Below are positions 9,304 through 17,651 of a DNA stretch of 64,000 nucleotides, in pieces. A program made the translations under genes and the position numbers. How positions within the stretch are numbered: the stretch's first letter is position 1; the number at the start of each line of letters is the position of its first letter. The notes beneath the pieces were generated by a model. That model worked only from the letters and a program-made list of their open reading frames with translations. It was not told the origin of the DNA and searched no databases. The stretch comes from Campylobacter concisus. Lineage in GTDB: Bacteria > Campylobacterota > Campylobacteria > Campylobacterales > Campylobacteraceae. The stretch spans positions 1,178,001-1,242,000 of the forward strand of contig NZ_CP012541.1 in the NCBI RefSeq assembly GCF_001298465.1, given 5' to 3'.

Positions 9304-10070
9304 TATTCAAACTGACTTTTTCTATCTTTTGGTGGCAAAAACGCCAAGAGCTTAGCTTCAAGCGTTCTTGGATTATCCCCTGCTTGTATCGCCATGATGC
9401 CCTCTAAAATGACTTGTTTTTCAAGTGCCTCGTCAGAGTCACGTATAGAGAGAATATTTGCCACAGGTGCACCGATAATGTTACCTATCATCGCACCATA
9501 AAGTGTCGTAAGCAAAGCAACCGCCATTGATGGGCCGATCGCACTAGGATCTGACATGTTAAGAAGCATCGCAACAAGACCTATTAGAGTACCGATCATA
9601 CCCATCGCACCAGCAAAACCGCCAATTTGTTCAAAAATTTTAATGTTATTTGTATGTCTAGCACTAGTTTGGTCTATGTCAATCTCTAAAAGCGCTCTTA
9701 TAGCATCTGGCTCGTTACCATCGACAGCCATTGAAAGACCTTTTTTTAAAAACTGATTTGTTTCGTTATTTACTTCGCTCTCAAGCGCTAGTATTCCATC
9801 GCGTCTAGCTTTTGTAGAGTAATCAACTATCTTTTTTATAGTCTCAGGCAAATTTACAACAACGGGTGGCTTAACGGCAACACCATAAAATTTACCAATA
9901 CCTTTAAGCGTCTCCATCTTGAAGCCAACCATCATAACGCCGATAGTACCACCAAAAACGATCATTATCGAAGGTACATCGATATATGGTCCTATACCAA
10001 CGCCAATTGCCATTGATCCAAACAAAAGCACTAGGGTCAAAACCCAGCCGACGACGGTTCCTAAATCCAT
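9303..10070 (-). CDS. motA: Flagellar motor stator protein MotA
   Basis: A 255-residue four-helix membrane protein. The cytoplasmic loop has STKARRDGILALE, containing the Arg and Glu that face FliG in the rotor. The helix 3-4 region GGFAGAMGMIGTLIGLVAML and the proline in IIGAPVAN fit the proton-channel residues. It is the first gene of the minus-strand run, facing glmU across about 135 bases. The intergenic stretch is AT-rich; a T/A-rich region upstream of the ATG probably holds its promoter, but I could not place a sigma-28 or sigma-54 site there. Confidence 0.96.
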   Translation of the reverse strand: MDLGTVVGWVLTLVLLFGSMAIGVGIGPYIDVPSIMIVFGGTIGVMMVGFKMETLKGIGKFYGVAVKPPVVVNLPETIKKIVDYSTKARRDGILALESEVNNETNQFLKKGLSMAVDGNEPDAIRALLEIDIDQTSARHTNNIKIFEQIGGFAGAMGMIGTLIGLVAMLLNMSDPSAIGPSMAVALLTTLYGAMIGNIIGAPVANILSIRDSDEALEKQVILEGIMAIQAGDNPRTLEAKLLAFLPPKDRKSQFE

Positions 10071-10165
10071 TTAAACTCGCTTTATTTATAAATTCTTAAG
10101 ATTGCCTATTCTATTAGCTTTTTGTTGAAAAAATCGTTAAATTAAAAAAATTGTTTGCCATTTTT

Positions 10166-10174
10166 TGATACAAT
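10166..10174 (+). promoter_or_regulatory. Extended -10 promoter element for the glmU operon
   Basis: TGATACAAT preceded by a run of six T residues fits the Campylobacter sigma-70 pattern (T-rich upstream, extended TGn, then TATAAT-like). It lies 32 bases before the glmU ATG at 10207 and would start transcription near 10181. There is no good -35 box, as is normal in the genus. Confidence 0.55.
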
Positions 10175-10206
10175 CTGCGAAATTTTTAACGTTAAAAGGC
10201 TTAAAA

Positions 10207-11514
10207 ATGAACAATACTTCAATCATAATTTTAGCGGCTGGTCTTGGCACCAGGATGAAATCAACCCGCCCAAAAGTGTTATTTGAACTTTGCGGTGAGC
10301 CGATGATAATTCACATCTTAAAACAAGCCTATGCCATCACAAATGACGTTAGTGTCGTACTTCACTACGAAAAAGAGTTAATTAGCAAAAAGATAAAAGA
10401 AATTTTCCCTCAAACTAAAATTTTTGAGCAAGATCTAGCAAATTTCCCTGGAACTGCAGGCGCGATAAAGGGCGTTAGCCTAAGCGGCGAAAAGGTGCTT
10501 GTTACTTGCGGAGATATGCCACTTGTTAGATCAACTGACCTCATGCGCCTAGCAAATGCCGAAGCAGACGTAGTTATGAGCTCATTTGAAGCTGCAAATC
10601 CTTTTGGCTACGGCAGAGTCATCATAAAAAACGGCAAAGCTGAGGCCATCGTCGAGCAAAAAGATGCGAGCGAAGCACAGCTTGCCATAAAAAGCGTAAA
10701 TGCTGGTTGTTACTGCTTTAAGCGCGAGGCGTTAGAGCAAATTTTACCACTCATAAATAATCAAAACGCGCAAAAAGAGTACTACCTAACTGATGCTATA
10801 AAAATAGCAAATGAAAAGGGTTTAAAGTGCGTTGCAGTGAGTGTTAGCGAGCAAAATTTCATGGGTATAAATGATAAATTTCAGCTTAGTATCGCTGAAA
10901 AAATAATGCAAGATGAGATCAAGCAAAATTTGATGAAGGCTGGCGTTTTAATGCGCATGCCTGAGAGCATTTTCATAGACAGTAGGGCTAAATTTGAAGG
11001 CGAATGCGTGCTCGAAGAAAACGTAAGTATCCTTGGCGAGTGTCTCATCAAAGAGAGTATTATCAAAAGCTCATCAGTGATCGAAAGTAGCGTCATCAAA
11101 AACTCAGATATCGGCCCACTAGCTCACATAAGGCCAAATTCTGAAATTTCTGACACACACATAGGAAATTTTGTCGAGGTTAAAAAAGGCGTTCTTGGAG
11201 GCGTAAAAGCTGGGCATTTGAGCTATCTTGGCGACTGCGAGATAGAAAGTGGCACAAACATCGGATGTGGTACAATCACATGCAACTACGACGGCAAGGC
11301 AAAATACAAAACCAAAATCGGTAAAAACGTCTTTGTAGGCTCAGATACACAGCTAGTTGCCCCTGTAAATATCGCTGATAACGTCATCATCGCAGCAGGA
11401 AGCACCATCACAAAAGACGTTGAAAGCGGTGCATTAGCGATTGGCAGAGCTCGACAAGAGAACAAAAGCGGCTTTTTTGAGAAATTCTTTGGCAAAGACG
11501 ATGTTAAAAAATAA
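10207..11514 (+). CDS. glmU: Bifunctional UDP-GlcNAc pyrophosphorylase / GlcN-1-P acetyltransferase GlmU
   Basis: A 435-residue cytoplasmic enzyme that acetylates glucosamine-1-phosphate and then couples it to UTP, giving UDP-GlcNAc for peptidoglycan and LOS. The uridylyltransferase signature LAAGLGTRMKS is at the N-terminus and FPGTAGAIKG follows. The C-terminal half is a left-handed beta helix with hexapeptide repeats ending in GSDTQLVAPVNIAD. I chose ATG 10207, with AAAAGG upstream, because it places the nucleotide-binding strand at residue 5; an in-frame ATG at 10165 would overlap the promoter. It opens a plus-strand run through truA. The partner glmS is elsewhere in the window. Confidence 0.95.
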   Translation: MNNTSIIILAAGLGTRMKSTRPKVLFELCGEPMIIHILKQAYAITNDVSVVLHYEKELISKKIKEIFPQTKIFEQDLANFPGTAGAIKGVSLSGEKVLVTCGDMPLVRSTDLMRLANAEADVVMSSFEAANPFGYGRVIIKNGKAEAIVEQKDASEAQLAIKSVNAGCYCFKREALEQILPLINNQNAQKEYYLTDAIKIANEKGLKCVAVSVSEQNFMGINDKFQLSIAEKIMQDEIKQNLMKAGVLMRMPESIFIDSRAKFEGECVLEENVSILGECLIKESIIKSSSVIESSVIKNSDIGPLAHIRPNSEISDTHIGNFVEVKKGVLGGVKAGHLSYLGDCEIESGTNIGCGTITCNYDGKAKYKTKIGKNVFVGSDTQLVAPVNIADNVIIAAGSTITKDVESGALAIGRARQENKSGFFEKFFGKDDVKK

Positions 11515-12673
11515 GAAAATTTTACTAGCTGTTTGCGGTAGTATCGCCTTTTATAAGGCTTTTGAAATTTTATCACTGCTTAAAAAGAAAGGCGCTGATG
11601 TTTATGTGGCTTTAAGTGACGGAGCGCTTGAATTTTGTAGTGTAAGCGGCTTTGAGGCGCTAAGCGAGCATAAAATTTTAAGCTCTCAAACACAAAACTG
11701 GCAAGATGGCGTAAATCACATATCCTACTCTAAAATGGACCTAGTCCTAATAGCGCCAGCCTCGGTAAATACGATAAATAAGCTAACAGCTGGCATCTGT
11801 GACAATGTCTTCATGCAAACGCTAATCGCCGCCTCGCACGTACCCTTAGTCGTTGCCCTAGCTGCAAATAACAATATGATCGAGCACTTCGCGACACAAA
11901 ATTCGCTTGAAATTTTAAAGAAAAACGGCGCTTTAGTGGTTGAGCCAGTTCTTAAAACTCTAGCTTGTGGTGATGTTGGCAAGGGCGGTCTTGCAAGCCC
12001 TGAAGTGATAGTAGAAGCTGCCATAAAAAGGCTTAGCAAGACACTTTTTGCAGGCAAAAAAGTAGTTATAACTGGTGGCGCGACAACTGAAAAGATAGAT
12101 GATGTAAGAGCTATTACAAATTTCTCAAGTGGCAAGATGGCAAAAGCCTTAGCTAGAGCCTTTTACTACTCAGGTGCGGAGGTAAAACTACTTGCTAGTT
12201 TTGAAACTAGTAGTGAGCTATTTGAATGTCTTAAATTTAGCTCAAGTAGCGATCTTTTGGAGCTTTGCAAAAGCGAGTGTGAAGACGCAAATTTACTTGT
12301 AATGTGCGCTGCGGTGAGCGATTTTATACCAACAAAAATTGATGGCAAGATAAAAAAAGAGGATGTTGGCGAAATTTTAAGCTTAAGTCTAAAGAGAAAT
12401 GTCGATATTTTGCAAAGCTTAAAAGAGTTCAGCTGCAAAAAGATCGGCTTTAAGCTTGAAATCTCAAGTGAGAGCGCACACAAAAATGCCAGAGTAATGC
12501 TAGAGCAAAAGGGGCTTGACGCAGTTTGCCTAAATATCTTGGGTGAGAAAAATAGCTTTGCAAGCGAGCAAAATGAAATAAATTTTATCACGAAAAATAA
12601 TGAAACTTTGCTACCGCTTGCCGCAAAAGACGAGATCGCAAGACATATCGTGGAGCTAGCGGCAAATTTATGA
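11501..12673 (+). CDS. coaBC: Bifunctional phosphopantothenoylcysteine decarboxylase / synthase CoaBC
   Basis: A 390-residue enzyme for two steps of coenzyme A synthesis. The N-terminal flavoprotein CoaC half has the PASVNTINKL substrate motif, a histidine in VNHISYSK, and the cysteine loop LACGDVGKGGLA. The CoaB half starts near residue 190 with VVITGGATTEKIDDVRAITN, followed by FSSGKMA and the lysine segment KIKKEDV. ATG 11501 lies inside the end of glmU, a 14-base overlap, and puts LLAVCGSIAFYKA at the N-terminus as usual. The neighbours glmU and uppS match the C. jejuni order Cj0821-Cj0824 (recalled). Confidence 0.94.
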   Translation: MLKNKKILLAVCGSIAFYKAFEILSLLKKKGADVYVALSDGALEFCSVSGFEALSEHKILSSQTQNWQDGVNHISYSKMDLVLIAPASVNTINKLTAGICDNVFMQTLIAASHVPLVVALAANNNMIEHFATQNSLEILKKNGALVVEPVLKTLACGDVGKGGLASPEVIVEAAIKRLSKTLFAGKKVVITGGATTEKIDDVRAITNFSSGKMAKALARAFYYSGAEVKLLASFETSSELFECLKFSSSSDLLELCKSECEDANLLVMCAAVSDFIPTKIDGKIKKEDVGEILSLSLKRNVDILQSLKEFSCKKIGFKLEISSESAHKNARVMLEQKGLDAVCLNILGEKNSFASEQNEINFITKNNETLLPLAAKDEIARHIVELAANL

Positions 12674-13356
12674 TAGAGAAAATTTCTCGCATTCAAAAAA
12701 TAGCAAAAAATGCAAATTCACCGTTAGTAGCTATAAATTCGTCACTTCCGCTTAGTATCTTAGTAAGCCAAAAGATCGGTTTTAACAGATACATTTTAAA
12801 TTTTGCAAATAGAAATTTAAACACAAAAAGCGCAAAAGAGCTAAACGTAGGCTCGAGATACTGGGGCGAGATGCAAAGCCAGGGCGAAAATATCGTCATA
12901 AAAAATTTATACGAAAAGCCAAGAATTTTAGACGAAGATGTCTTGGCTAATGGGCTAAATCTTATCGAAAATTTGATAGAAAATGAGAATTTATCGTGGT
13001 TTTATGACTATTTATTTAAAAGTTTAAGTGAAGCTAAGACAAAAGACGAGATGAAAGTGCTAGCGAAAATGCTCTTTGCTCTGCAAGAAAATGTCTTGCA
13101 TATACCATTTATTTATAATGGTACAAACGGCGTTTTTCAGCTAAAAAAAGAGGAGAATGATATGAAAATTTTTTTAATATTTTCAAATTTTGCTCCACTT
13201 ATTTTTAAATTTAAAGATGAAGCTTTATGCGAGATCGCGACTCCATTTAATAATGTAGCTAGCTTGCTAAAAAGAGAATTTAACGCCAACATAACAGTGC
13301 AAAATGTGAGTGCTCTTTGGAGCAAAAAAGAACAAATTATTGATATAAAAGGTTAA
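12670..13356 (+). CDS. Conserved Campylobacter protein of unknown function between coaBC and uppS
   Basis: A 228-residue soluble protein with no signal peptide, no membrane helix and no motif I recognise. It is rich in Asn, Lys and Leu. The middle part (about residues 80-150) looks helical, and the C-terminal part alternates hydrophobic strands (IFLIFSNFAPLIFKF). It starts four bases inside coaBC (ATGA overlap) and ends three bases before uppS, so it is surely translated with them. A protein of unknown function occupies the same place in C. jejuni (Cj0823, recalled). Position suggests an envelope or CoA-related role, but this is only association. Confidence 0.75.
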   Translation: MIEKISRIQKIAKNANSPLVAINSSLPLSILVSQKIGFNRYILNFANRNLNTKSAKELNVGSRYWGEMQSQGENIVIKNLYEKPRILDEDVLANGLNLIENLIENENLSWFYDYLFKSLSEAKTKDEMKVLAKMLFALQENVLHIPFIYNGTNGVFQLKKEENDMKIFLIFSNFAPLIFKFKDEALCEIATPFNNVASLLKREFNANITVQNVSALWSKKEQIIDIKG

Positions 13357-13359
13357 AGA

Positions 13360-14031
13360 TTGAATGAATTAAACCACCTTGCTATTATCATGGATGGAAA
13401 TGGACGCTGGGCTAAAAAACGTGGATTTTTGCGGACAAATGGGCACGAAGCTGGAGCAAATGTAGTAAGCGATATGTGCGAATTTTGTATCGATAATGGA
13501 GTGAAAATTTTAAGCCTTTATGCATTTAGCACTGAAAACTGGAAAAGACCACAAAAAGAGGTCGAGTTTTTGATGAATTTGCTTAAGAAATTTCTCATTT
13601 TAAAGCGTGATGATTTTATAAAAAATAGGATCAAATTTAACACAATTGGCGATATTTCGCCATTTAGCGATGAGCTAAAAAACGAGATAGAGATCACCAA
13701 AAACACTACAAGAGAGAATAAAAATTTATTATTAAATTTAGCGATAAACTACGGCTCAAAGGATGAGATTATTAGAGCTGTGAAAAAGCTAAATTTAGAA
13801 GGTGTAGATATAAACGAAACAAGCCTAAATGCAGCACTTGATGAGAGTGAGCCGGTGGATCTTCTCATTAGAACTGGTGGCGAAAGTAGACTCTCAAATT
13901 TCATGCTCTGGCAGGCAAGCTACGCGGAGCTATTTTTTACGCCAACACTTTGGCCTGACTTTAGCAAGGATGAGCTTACAAGCATCGTTAGCAAATTTAA
14001 AAATATAGAGCGAAGATTTGGCGGAGTTTAG
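13360..14031 (+). CDS. uppS: Undecaprenyl diphosphate synthase UppS
   Basis: A 223-residue cis-prenyltransferase that builds the C55 lipid carrier for peptidoglycan and glycan synthesis. AIIMDGNGRWAKKRG carries the catalytic Asp; the C-terminal LLIRTGGESRLSNF and QASYAELFF are the other family signatures. The start is TTG at 13360; the nearby ATG is out of frame and no other in-frame start preserves the N-terminal motif. It is only three bases from the preceding gene. Start codon weakness may tune expression relative to the upstream genes. Confidence 0.95.
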   Translation: MNELNHLAIIMDGNGRWAKKRGFLRTNGHEAGANVVSDMCEFCIDNGVKILSLYAFSTENWKRPQKEVEFLMNLLKKFLILKRDDFIKNRIKFNTIGDISPFSDELKNEIEITKNTTRENKNLLLNLAINYGSKDEIIRAVKKLNLEGVDINETSLNAALDESEPVDLLIRTGGESRLSNFMLWQASYAELFFTPTLWPDFSKDELTSIVSKFKNIERRFGGV

Positions 14032-14038
14032 CGAGATA

Positions 14039-14827
14039 ATGGATAATTTAGTCATCTTTTTTGCCGTTTTTACTTTTGTTTTGGGTATTTGTGTGGGCTC
14101 ATTTTCAAATGTGCTGATATATCGCCTACCAAAAAATGAGAGCATAAATTTTCCAGCTTCTCATTGCCCAAACTGCGATCATAAGCTAAATTTCTATCAC
14201 AATGTTCCAATTTTTTCGTGGATATTTTTAGGCGGCAAATGTGCCTTTTGTAAGCAAAAAATAAGCCTCATTTATCCAGCAATCGAGCTAGTTTCTGGGA
14301 TACTTTTTTTGATCTGTTTTTTTAAAGAGTGCGGCGAAATTTTAAGTATAGAAACATTGCTTTACGCGCTATTTTTAGGGCTTTGTTTTATAATGCTGCT
14401 AGCTCTTAGCGTCATAGATATAAGATATAAAGCTGTGCCGGATCCGCTTCTTTTTGCAGCACTATTTTTCGCATTTATCTACGCTTTGATGCTTTTTATA
14501 GTTAAAGGAAATTTTGCCCAAATTTTAAATTTATTCCTTTTTGCACTTATCTTTTGGGTGCTTAGATTTGTCGTAAGTTTTGCCATAAAAAAAGAAGCGA
14601 TGGGTAGTGCAGATATCTTTATAGCAGCGATCATCGGAGCTATTTTGCCAGCCAAACTGGCTCTAGTGGCGATCTATCTTGCAGCGCTTTTTACACTTCC
14701 AGTCTATGCGCTCGTTCAAAAAAAGGGCTATGAGCTGGCTTTTGTGCCATTTTTAAGTCTTGGCTTACTTATTGCATACGCTTTTAAAGAGCAAATTTTA
14801 GAAATTTTAAGGTTTATTTATGAGTAG
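14039..14827 (+). CDS. A24-family prepilin peptidase (type IV pilin/pseudopilin processing)
   Basis: A 262-residue membrane protease/methylase that cleaves pseudopilins after glycine. The N-terminal methylation domain has two CxxC pairs (CPNCDHK and CAFCKQK), followed by about seven helices. The first catalytic Asp is in LSVIDIRYKAVPD (about residue 128); the second motif reads MGSADIF, a GxxD variant of the usual GxGD. I prefer ATG 14039 over a TTG at 14018. It overlaps the next gene by eight bases. Likely substrate is the pseudopilin encoded at 23258-23959, part of the Campylobacter competence system. Confidence 0.93.
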   Translation: MDNLVIFFAVFTFVLGICVGSFSNVLIYRLPKNESINFPASHCPNCDHKLNFYHNVPIFSWIFLGGKCAFCKQKISLIYPAIELVSGILFLICFFKECGEILSIETLLYALFLGLCFIMLLALSVIDIRYKAVPDPLLFAALFFAFIYALMLFIVKGNFAQILNLFLFALIFWVLRFVVSFAIKKEAMGSADIFIAAIIGAILPAKLALVAIYLAALFTLPVYALVQKKGYELAFVPFLSLGLLIAYAFKEQILEILRFIYE

Positions 14828-15848
14828 AGTGAATAGATATCTTTTGTTTAACTTCCTAGGGACTTTTGCGTCGCTATTTAGTACGCTTTTTTTGATCATG
14901 TCGATCGTATTCTTCATCCAGATCGCGCGCATCACTTCTTACATTGAAATCAGCTTTGGCGAGCTTTTTAAACTCTACTCATTTATGCTTCCACGCGTAC
15001 TACTTTTTGTCGTACCTATCGCATTTTTTGTATCACTTGCGATGACACTTTTTAGGCTATCAAAAGAGAACGAGAGTATCGTCATTTTTACGCTTGGTGG
15101 CTCACCAAATAAGATTGCTAAATTTTTCTTAATATTTTCAGCATTTTTAAGCACCGCTCTACTTGTAATCGCTACCATAATGATACCAATAGCCGCACAG
15201 CTAAATGCAAATTTTATTGATTATAAAAAGACTGTTGCAAAGCTAAATTTAAAACCAACTCAGTTTGGACAAAAATTTTCTGACTGGATGGTCTATGTGG
15301 GTAGTGAAATGCAAGATAACAACGGCACTACCTATAAAGATATCGTGATGTTTAATCCTTACATTAAAGACTCCCAACGCTTAATCACTGCTAAAAATGC
15401 AAAGATCACTAATACAAATCAAAGCATTGAACTCTCCTTAGCAGATGGAAAAATGTATGACATAAAAGATGAAATTTATCATCAAAGTAACTTCAAATCT
15501 ATGAAGATAAGGACTACCCAAAGTGAAGAGATAAGCGATATAGGCAGTATAAAAGAGTACTGGACGGAGGCAAATAGTAGTGAAAAAAGAAGAAAAGACC
15601 TTAGTACGTATGTACTTGTTGCACTATTTCCACTTGCCAGTACACTTTTTGCTATAAGCTTTGGCATCGTTACTTATAGATATGAAAAAGGCATGGTTTA
15701 TGTTGGGACATTTGGCGTTTTATTTGGGTATTTTACGCTCATAATGCTATTTTCATCAAAGCCATCTTTTGCGATTCCACTCATATTTTTTGTTTTTTTA
15801 TTGGCAGGAATTTTGCTTTTTAAAGCCAAGATCATGCGAAGATACTAA
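14820..15848 (+). CDS. LptF/LptG-family (YjgP/YjgQ) lipooligosaccharide export permease
   Basis: A 342-residue inner-membrane protein with three N-terminal helices, a periplasmic beta-jellyroll region (about residues 120-260) and three C-terminal helices, the classical YjgP/YjgQ layout. YLLFNFLGTFASLF and RVLLFVVPIAFFVSLAMTLFRL with SKENESIV are typical of the family. It would form half of the LptFG dimer that extracts lipooligosaccharide with the LptB ATPase. The sequence alone does not tell LptF from LptG. It overlaps the prepilin peptidase gene by eight bases and truA by one base. Confidence 0.88.
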   Translation: MSRVNRYLLFNFLGTFASLFSTLFLIMSIVFFIQIARITSYIEISFGELFKLYSFMLPRVLLFVVPIAFFVSLAMTLFRLSKENESIVIFTLGGSPNKIAKFFLIFSAFLSTALLVIATIMIPIAAQLNANFIDYKKTVAKLNLKPTQFGQKFSDWMVYVGSEMQDNNGTTYKDIVMFNPYIKDSQRLITAKNAKITNTNQSIELSLADGKMYDIKDEIYHQSNFKSMKIRTTQSEEISDIGSIKEYWTEANSSEKRRKDLSTYVLVALFPLASTLFAISFGIVTYRYEKGMVYVGTFGVLFGYFTLIMLFSSKPSFAIPLIFFVFLLAGILLFKAKIMRRY

Positions 15849-16579
15849 TGAAAATCCAACTAATTTATAGCTACGATGGCTCCAAATTTCAAGGCTCACA
15901 AACTCAGCCGCATGAAAATGGTGTAGAAGATGAGCTTTCGCGTGCTCTAGCTCACGTTGGAATATTTGAAAAAATAGTCTCTAGCTCACGTACAGACAAA
16001 AACGTCCATGCGATCAATCAAAGCTCAAGCGTAATTTGTGGAGATCATTTTAAAAATTTAGAGCATCTAAAAGAGCTAATCAACCGCCATGCTCATCCAA
16101 ATATTCATATAAAACGTATAAATTTAGTTGATGAAAATTTTCAAGCAAGGTTTGATGCCATAGCAAGGTCTTATAGATACATTATAGATCATGGAGAATT
16201 TGATGTTTTTGGCTCAAACTATAAAGTCTTTTTGCCAAAATTTGATATCAAAAAAGCAAATGAAATTTTATCTAATTTTGTTGGTGAGCATGATTTTAGC
16301 TCCTATATGAAAACAGGAAGTAACACAAAAAGTCCGGTGCGAGAAATTTTTAAGGCATTTTGTTATGAATACAAAAACCAAACTATCATAGTTTTTAAAG
16401 CAAATGGATTTTTACGCGCACAAGTACGGCTTATGGTTGCAAATCTACTTAAAGCCTTAAGTATCAAAAATGGTGGTGAGCTCATTAATGTTTCACTTAA
16501 CGGATACCCCGCCCTAACTCGTATCCCAGCTCCAGCTGAAGGACTTTATCTAAATAGAGTTTTTTATAAATTTAACTAG
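15848..16579 (+). CDS. truA: tRNA pseudouridine(38-40) synthase TruA
   Basis: A 243-residue enzyme that isomerises uridines 38-40 in the anticodon arm. The catalytic aspartate lies in SSRTDKNVHA near residue 50, and RSYRYIID and FLRAQVRLMV are family signatures. Its ATG shares one base with the stop of the permease gene (TAATG). It ends the glmU-truA run; the following 400 bases contain no intact gene. Confidence 0.95.
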   Translation: MKIQLIYSYDGSKFQGSQTQPHENGVEDELSRALAHVGIFEKIVSSSRTDKNVHAINQSSSVICGDHFKNLEHLKELINRHAHPNIHIKRINLVDENFQARFDAIARSYRYIIDHGEFDVFGSNYKVFLPKFDIKKANEILSNFVGEHDFSSYMKTGSNTKSPVREIFKAFCYEYKNQTIIVFKANGFLRAQVRLMVANLLKALSIKNGGELINVSLNGYPALTRIPAPAEGLYLNRVFYKFN

Positions 16580-16624
16580 GTTTTTAGAATATTCAATAGT
16601 AAGTTTACTTAAAATATTAAATAA

Positions 16625-16834
16625 AGAATCTTAACCCTCCTTCAAATTTTTAACGCAGTAAATGATAAAGAAAAACTTTTTAAGATCCACTCTGACTCAC
16701 CTAAAGCCTGCCCACTTGGTAGCAAGATCGAGGGACTTTTAACTGGTCACTTCCTAAAAGCACAAGAAGCTTTAGAGGATAGTTTAAGAAGCATTACTTT
16801 ACAAGATCTATTAGATGAGCTTATTGATTTATAA
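16625..16834 (+). pseudogene. Decayed coding remnant downstream of truA
   Basis: A frame open from 16625 to the TAA at 16832-16834 (about 69 codons) has no start codon at its head yet reads like genuine protein: helical, with SDSPKACPLGSKIEGLL in the middle and ITLQDLLDELIDL at the end. This looks like the 3' end of a gene whose 5' part is lost. I do not recognise the family. It lies in the 400-base gap between truA and the ComEA-like gene. Confidence 0.4.
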
Positions 16835-16881
16835 AATTTAAAAAGTAGGCAAACCAAGTTATAGAATTTAAAAAGTAGGCA
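16830..16881. repeat. Two-copy 22-base direct repeat, 30-base period
   Basis: Two copies of a 22-base unit ending in TTTAAAAAGTAGGCA lie at 16830-16851 and 16860-16881. They differ by one base (TATAA versus TATAG). The first copy overlaps the stop codon of the decayed remnant. It may mark the join of an old deletion or insertion. Confidence 0.7.
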
Positions 16882-16912
16882 GATATATAAAAAAACCAAT
16901 CTATTTTATTTA

Positions 16913-16935
16913 TTAGGAACGCTATGCGCTCCTAA
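16913..16935 (+). terminator. Hairpin, possible terminator for the truA run
   Basis: Arms TTAGGAACG (16913-16921) and CGCTCCTAA (16927-16935) pair with one mismatch around a 5-base loop, followed on the plus strand by CTATTTTTAT. It is about 330 bases beyond truA, so it may belong to the decayed gene. Confidence 0.4.
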
Positions 16936-16986
16936 CTATTTTTATATATATTTTATGTAAGAATTTTTATAAATTCCTAGATTTTA

Positions 16987-17430
16987 TTACTCTTTGCTTT
17001 TCTCTTTTTTAGCTTTGCTCTTTTTCTCTGCTTTATCTTTTGGGCTTTCTTTCTTATCTTTGACTTCTTTTACGCTATCTTTAGCACCATCTTTTTTCTC
17101 TTTTACTTCATCACTCTTTTTACTTACTTTTTGTTTTGTGTCATCTTTTTTAGATTTTGTTTTAGCTTTTGTTTCGTCTATCTTTGTAGTGCCTGATACT
17201 GATATATCTGATTTTAAATTTTCAAATGTCTTATCACCTATACCATTTACATTTTTTATATCTTCTATTGAGTTAAATTTATTTGCTTTTCTATACTCTA
17301 TTATTGCATCTGCCTTTGAAGATCCTATGCCATCTAAACTCATTAACTCTTCTTTTGTGGCAGTGTTTAAATTTATGGCTGCTAGTAATGTAGAAGCTGC
17401 TACTAATAGTGAGAATATAATCTTTTTCAT
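16987..17430 (-). CDS. ComEA-like helix-hairpin-helix DNA-binding protein with lysine-rich tail
   Basis: A 147-residue exported protein. A signal peptide (MKKIIFSLLVAASTLLAA) is followed by a ComEA-type helix-hairpin-helix pair at about residues 20-75 (NLNTATKEELMSLDGIGSSK and VNGIGDKTFENLK), which binds double-stranded DNA without sequence specificity. The remaining 70 residues are a low-complexity Lys/Asp/Glu/Ser tail with about a third lysine. ATG 17430 is preceded by AAAGGA; a longer frame start lies upstream of the promoter and is unlikely. The role is probably periplasmic DNA binding in natural transformation. A second, tail-less paralogue is at 52798. Confidence 0.85.
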   Translation of the reverse strand: MKKIIFSLLVAASTLLAAINLNTATKEELMSLDGIGSSKADAIIEYRKANKFNSIEDIKNVNGIGDKTFENLKSDISVSGTTKIDETKAKTKSKKDDTKQKVSKKSDEVKEKKDGAKDSVKEVKDKKESPKDKAEKKSKAKKEKSKE

Positions 17431-17461
17431 TTTTGTCCTTTTTGGGTAAATTTGGGTTTGG

Positions 17462-17490
17462 AGTCTATCATATTTGGTGTTTTTAGTCAA
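17462..17490 (-). promoter_or_regulatory. Promoter of the ComEA-like gene
   Basis: On the minus strand, TTGACT (17485-17490) and TAGACT (17462-17467) are separated by exactly 17 bases, and the -10 has an extended TGA in front. This would start transcription near 17455, about 25 bases before the ATG. Confidence 0.6.
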
Positions 17491-17651
17491 CACTCGCATA
17501 AAAACATAAGCTAAAAGATATTTATAAATGTAAAGATAAAAAGTCTAATTATTTAAAAATATAAATAAATTTTAGATTTGATATTTTGTTATAAATTAAG
17601 AAATAATATTAAAAGATGATTGTTTAGATAAAGAATATTAAAAATCAACAA

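Noticed and set aside
10165-10206. Upstream ATG giving GlmU 14 extra residues
   Set aside because: It would overlap the promoter -10 element, and the extra residues are not part of the family's N-terminus; ATG 10207 has a better ribosome-binding site.
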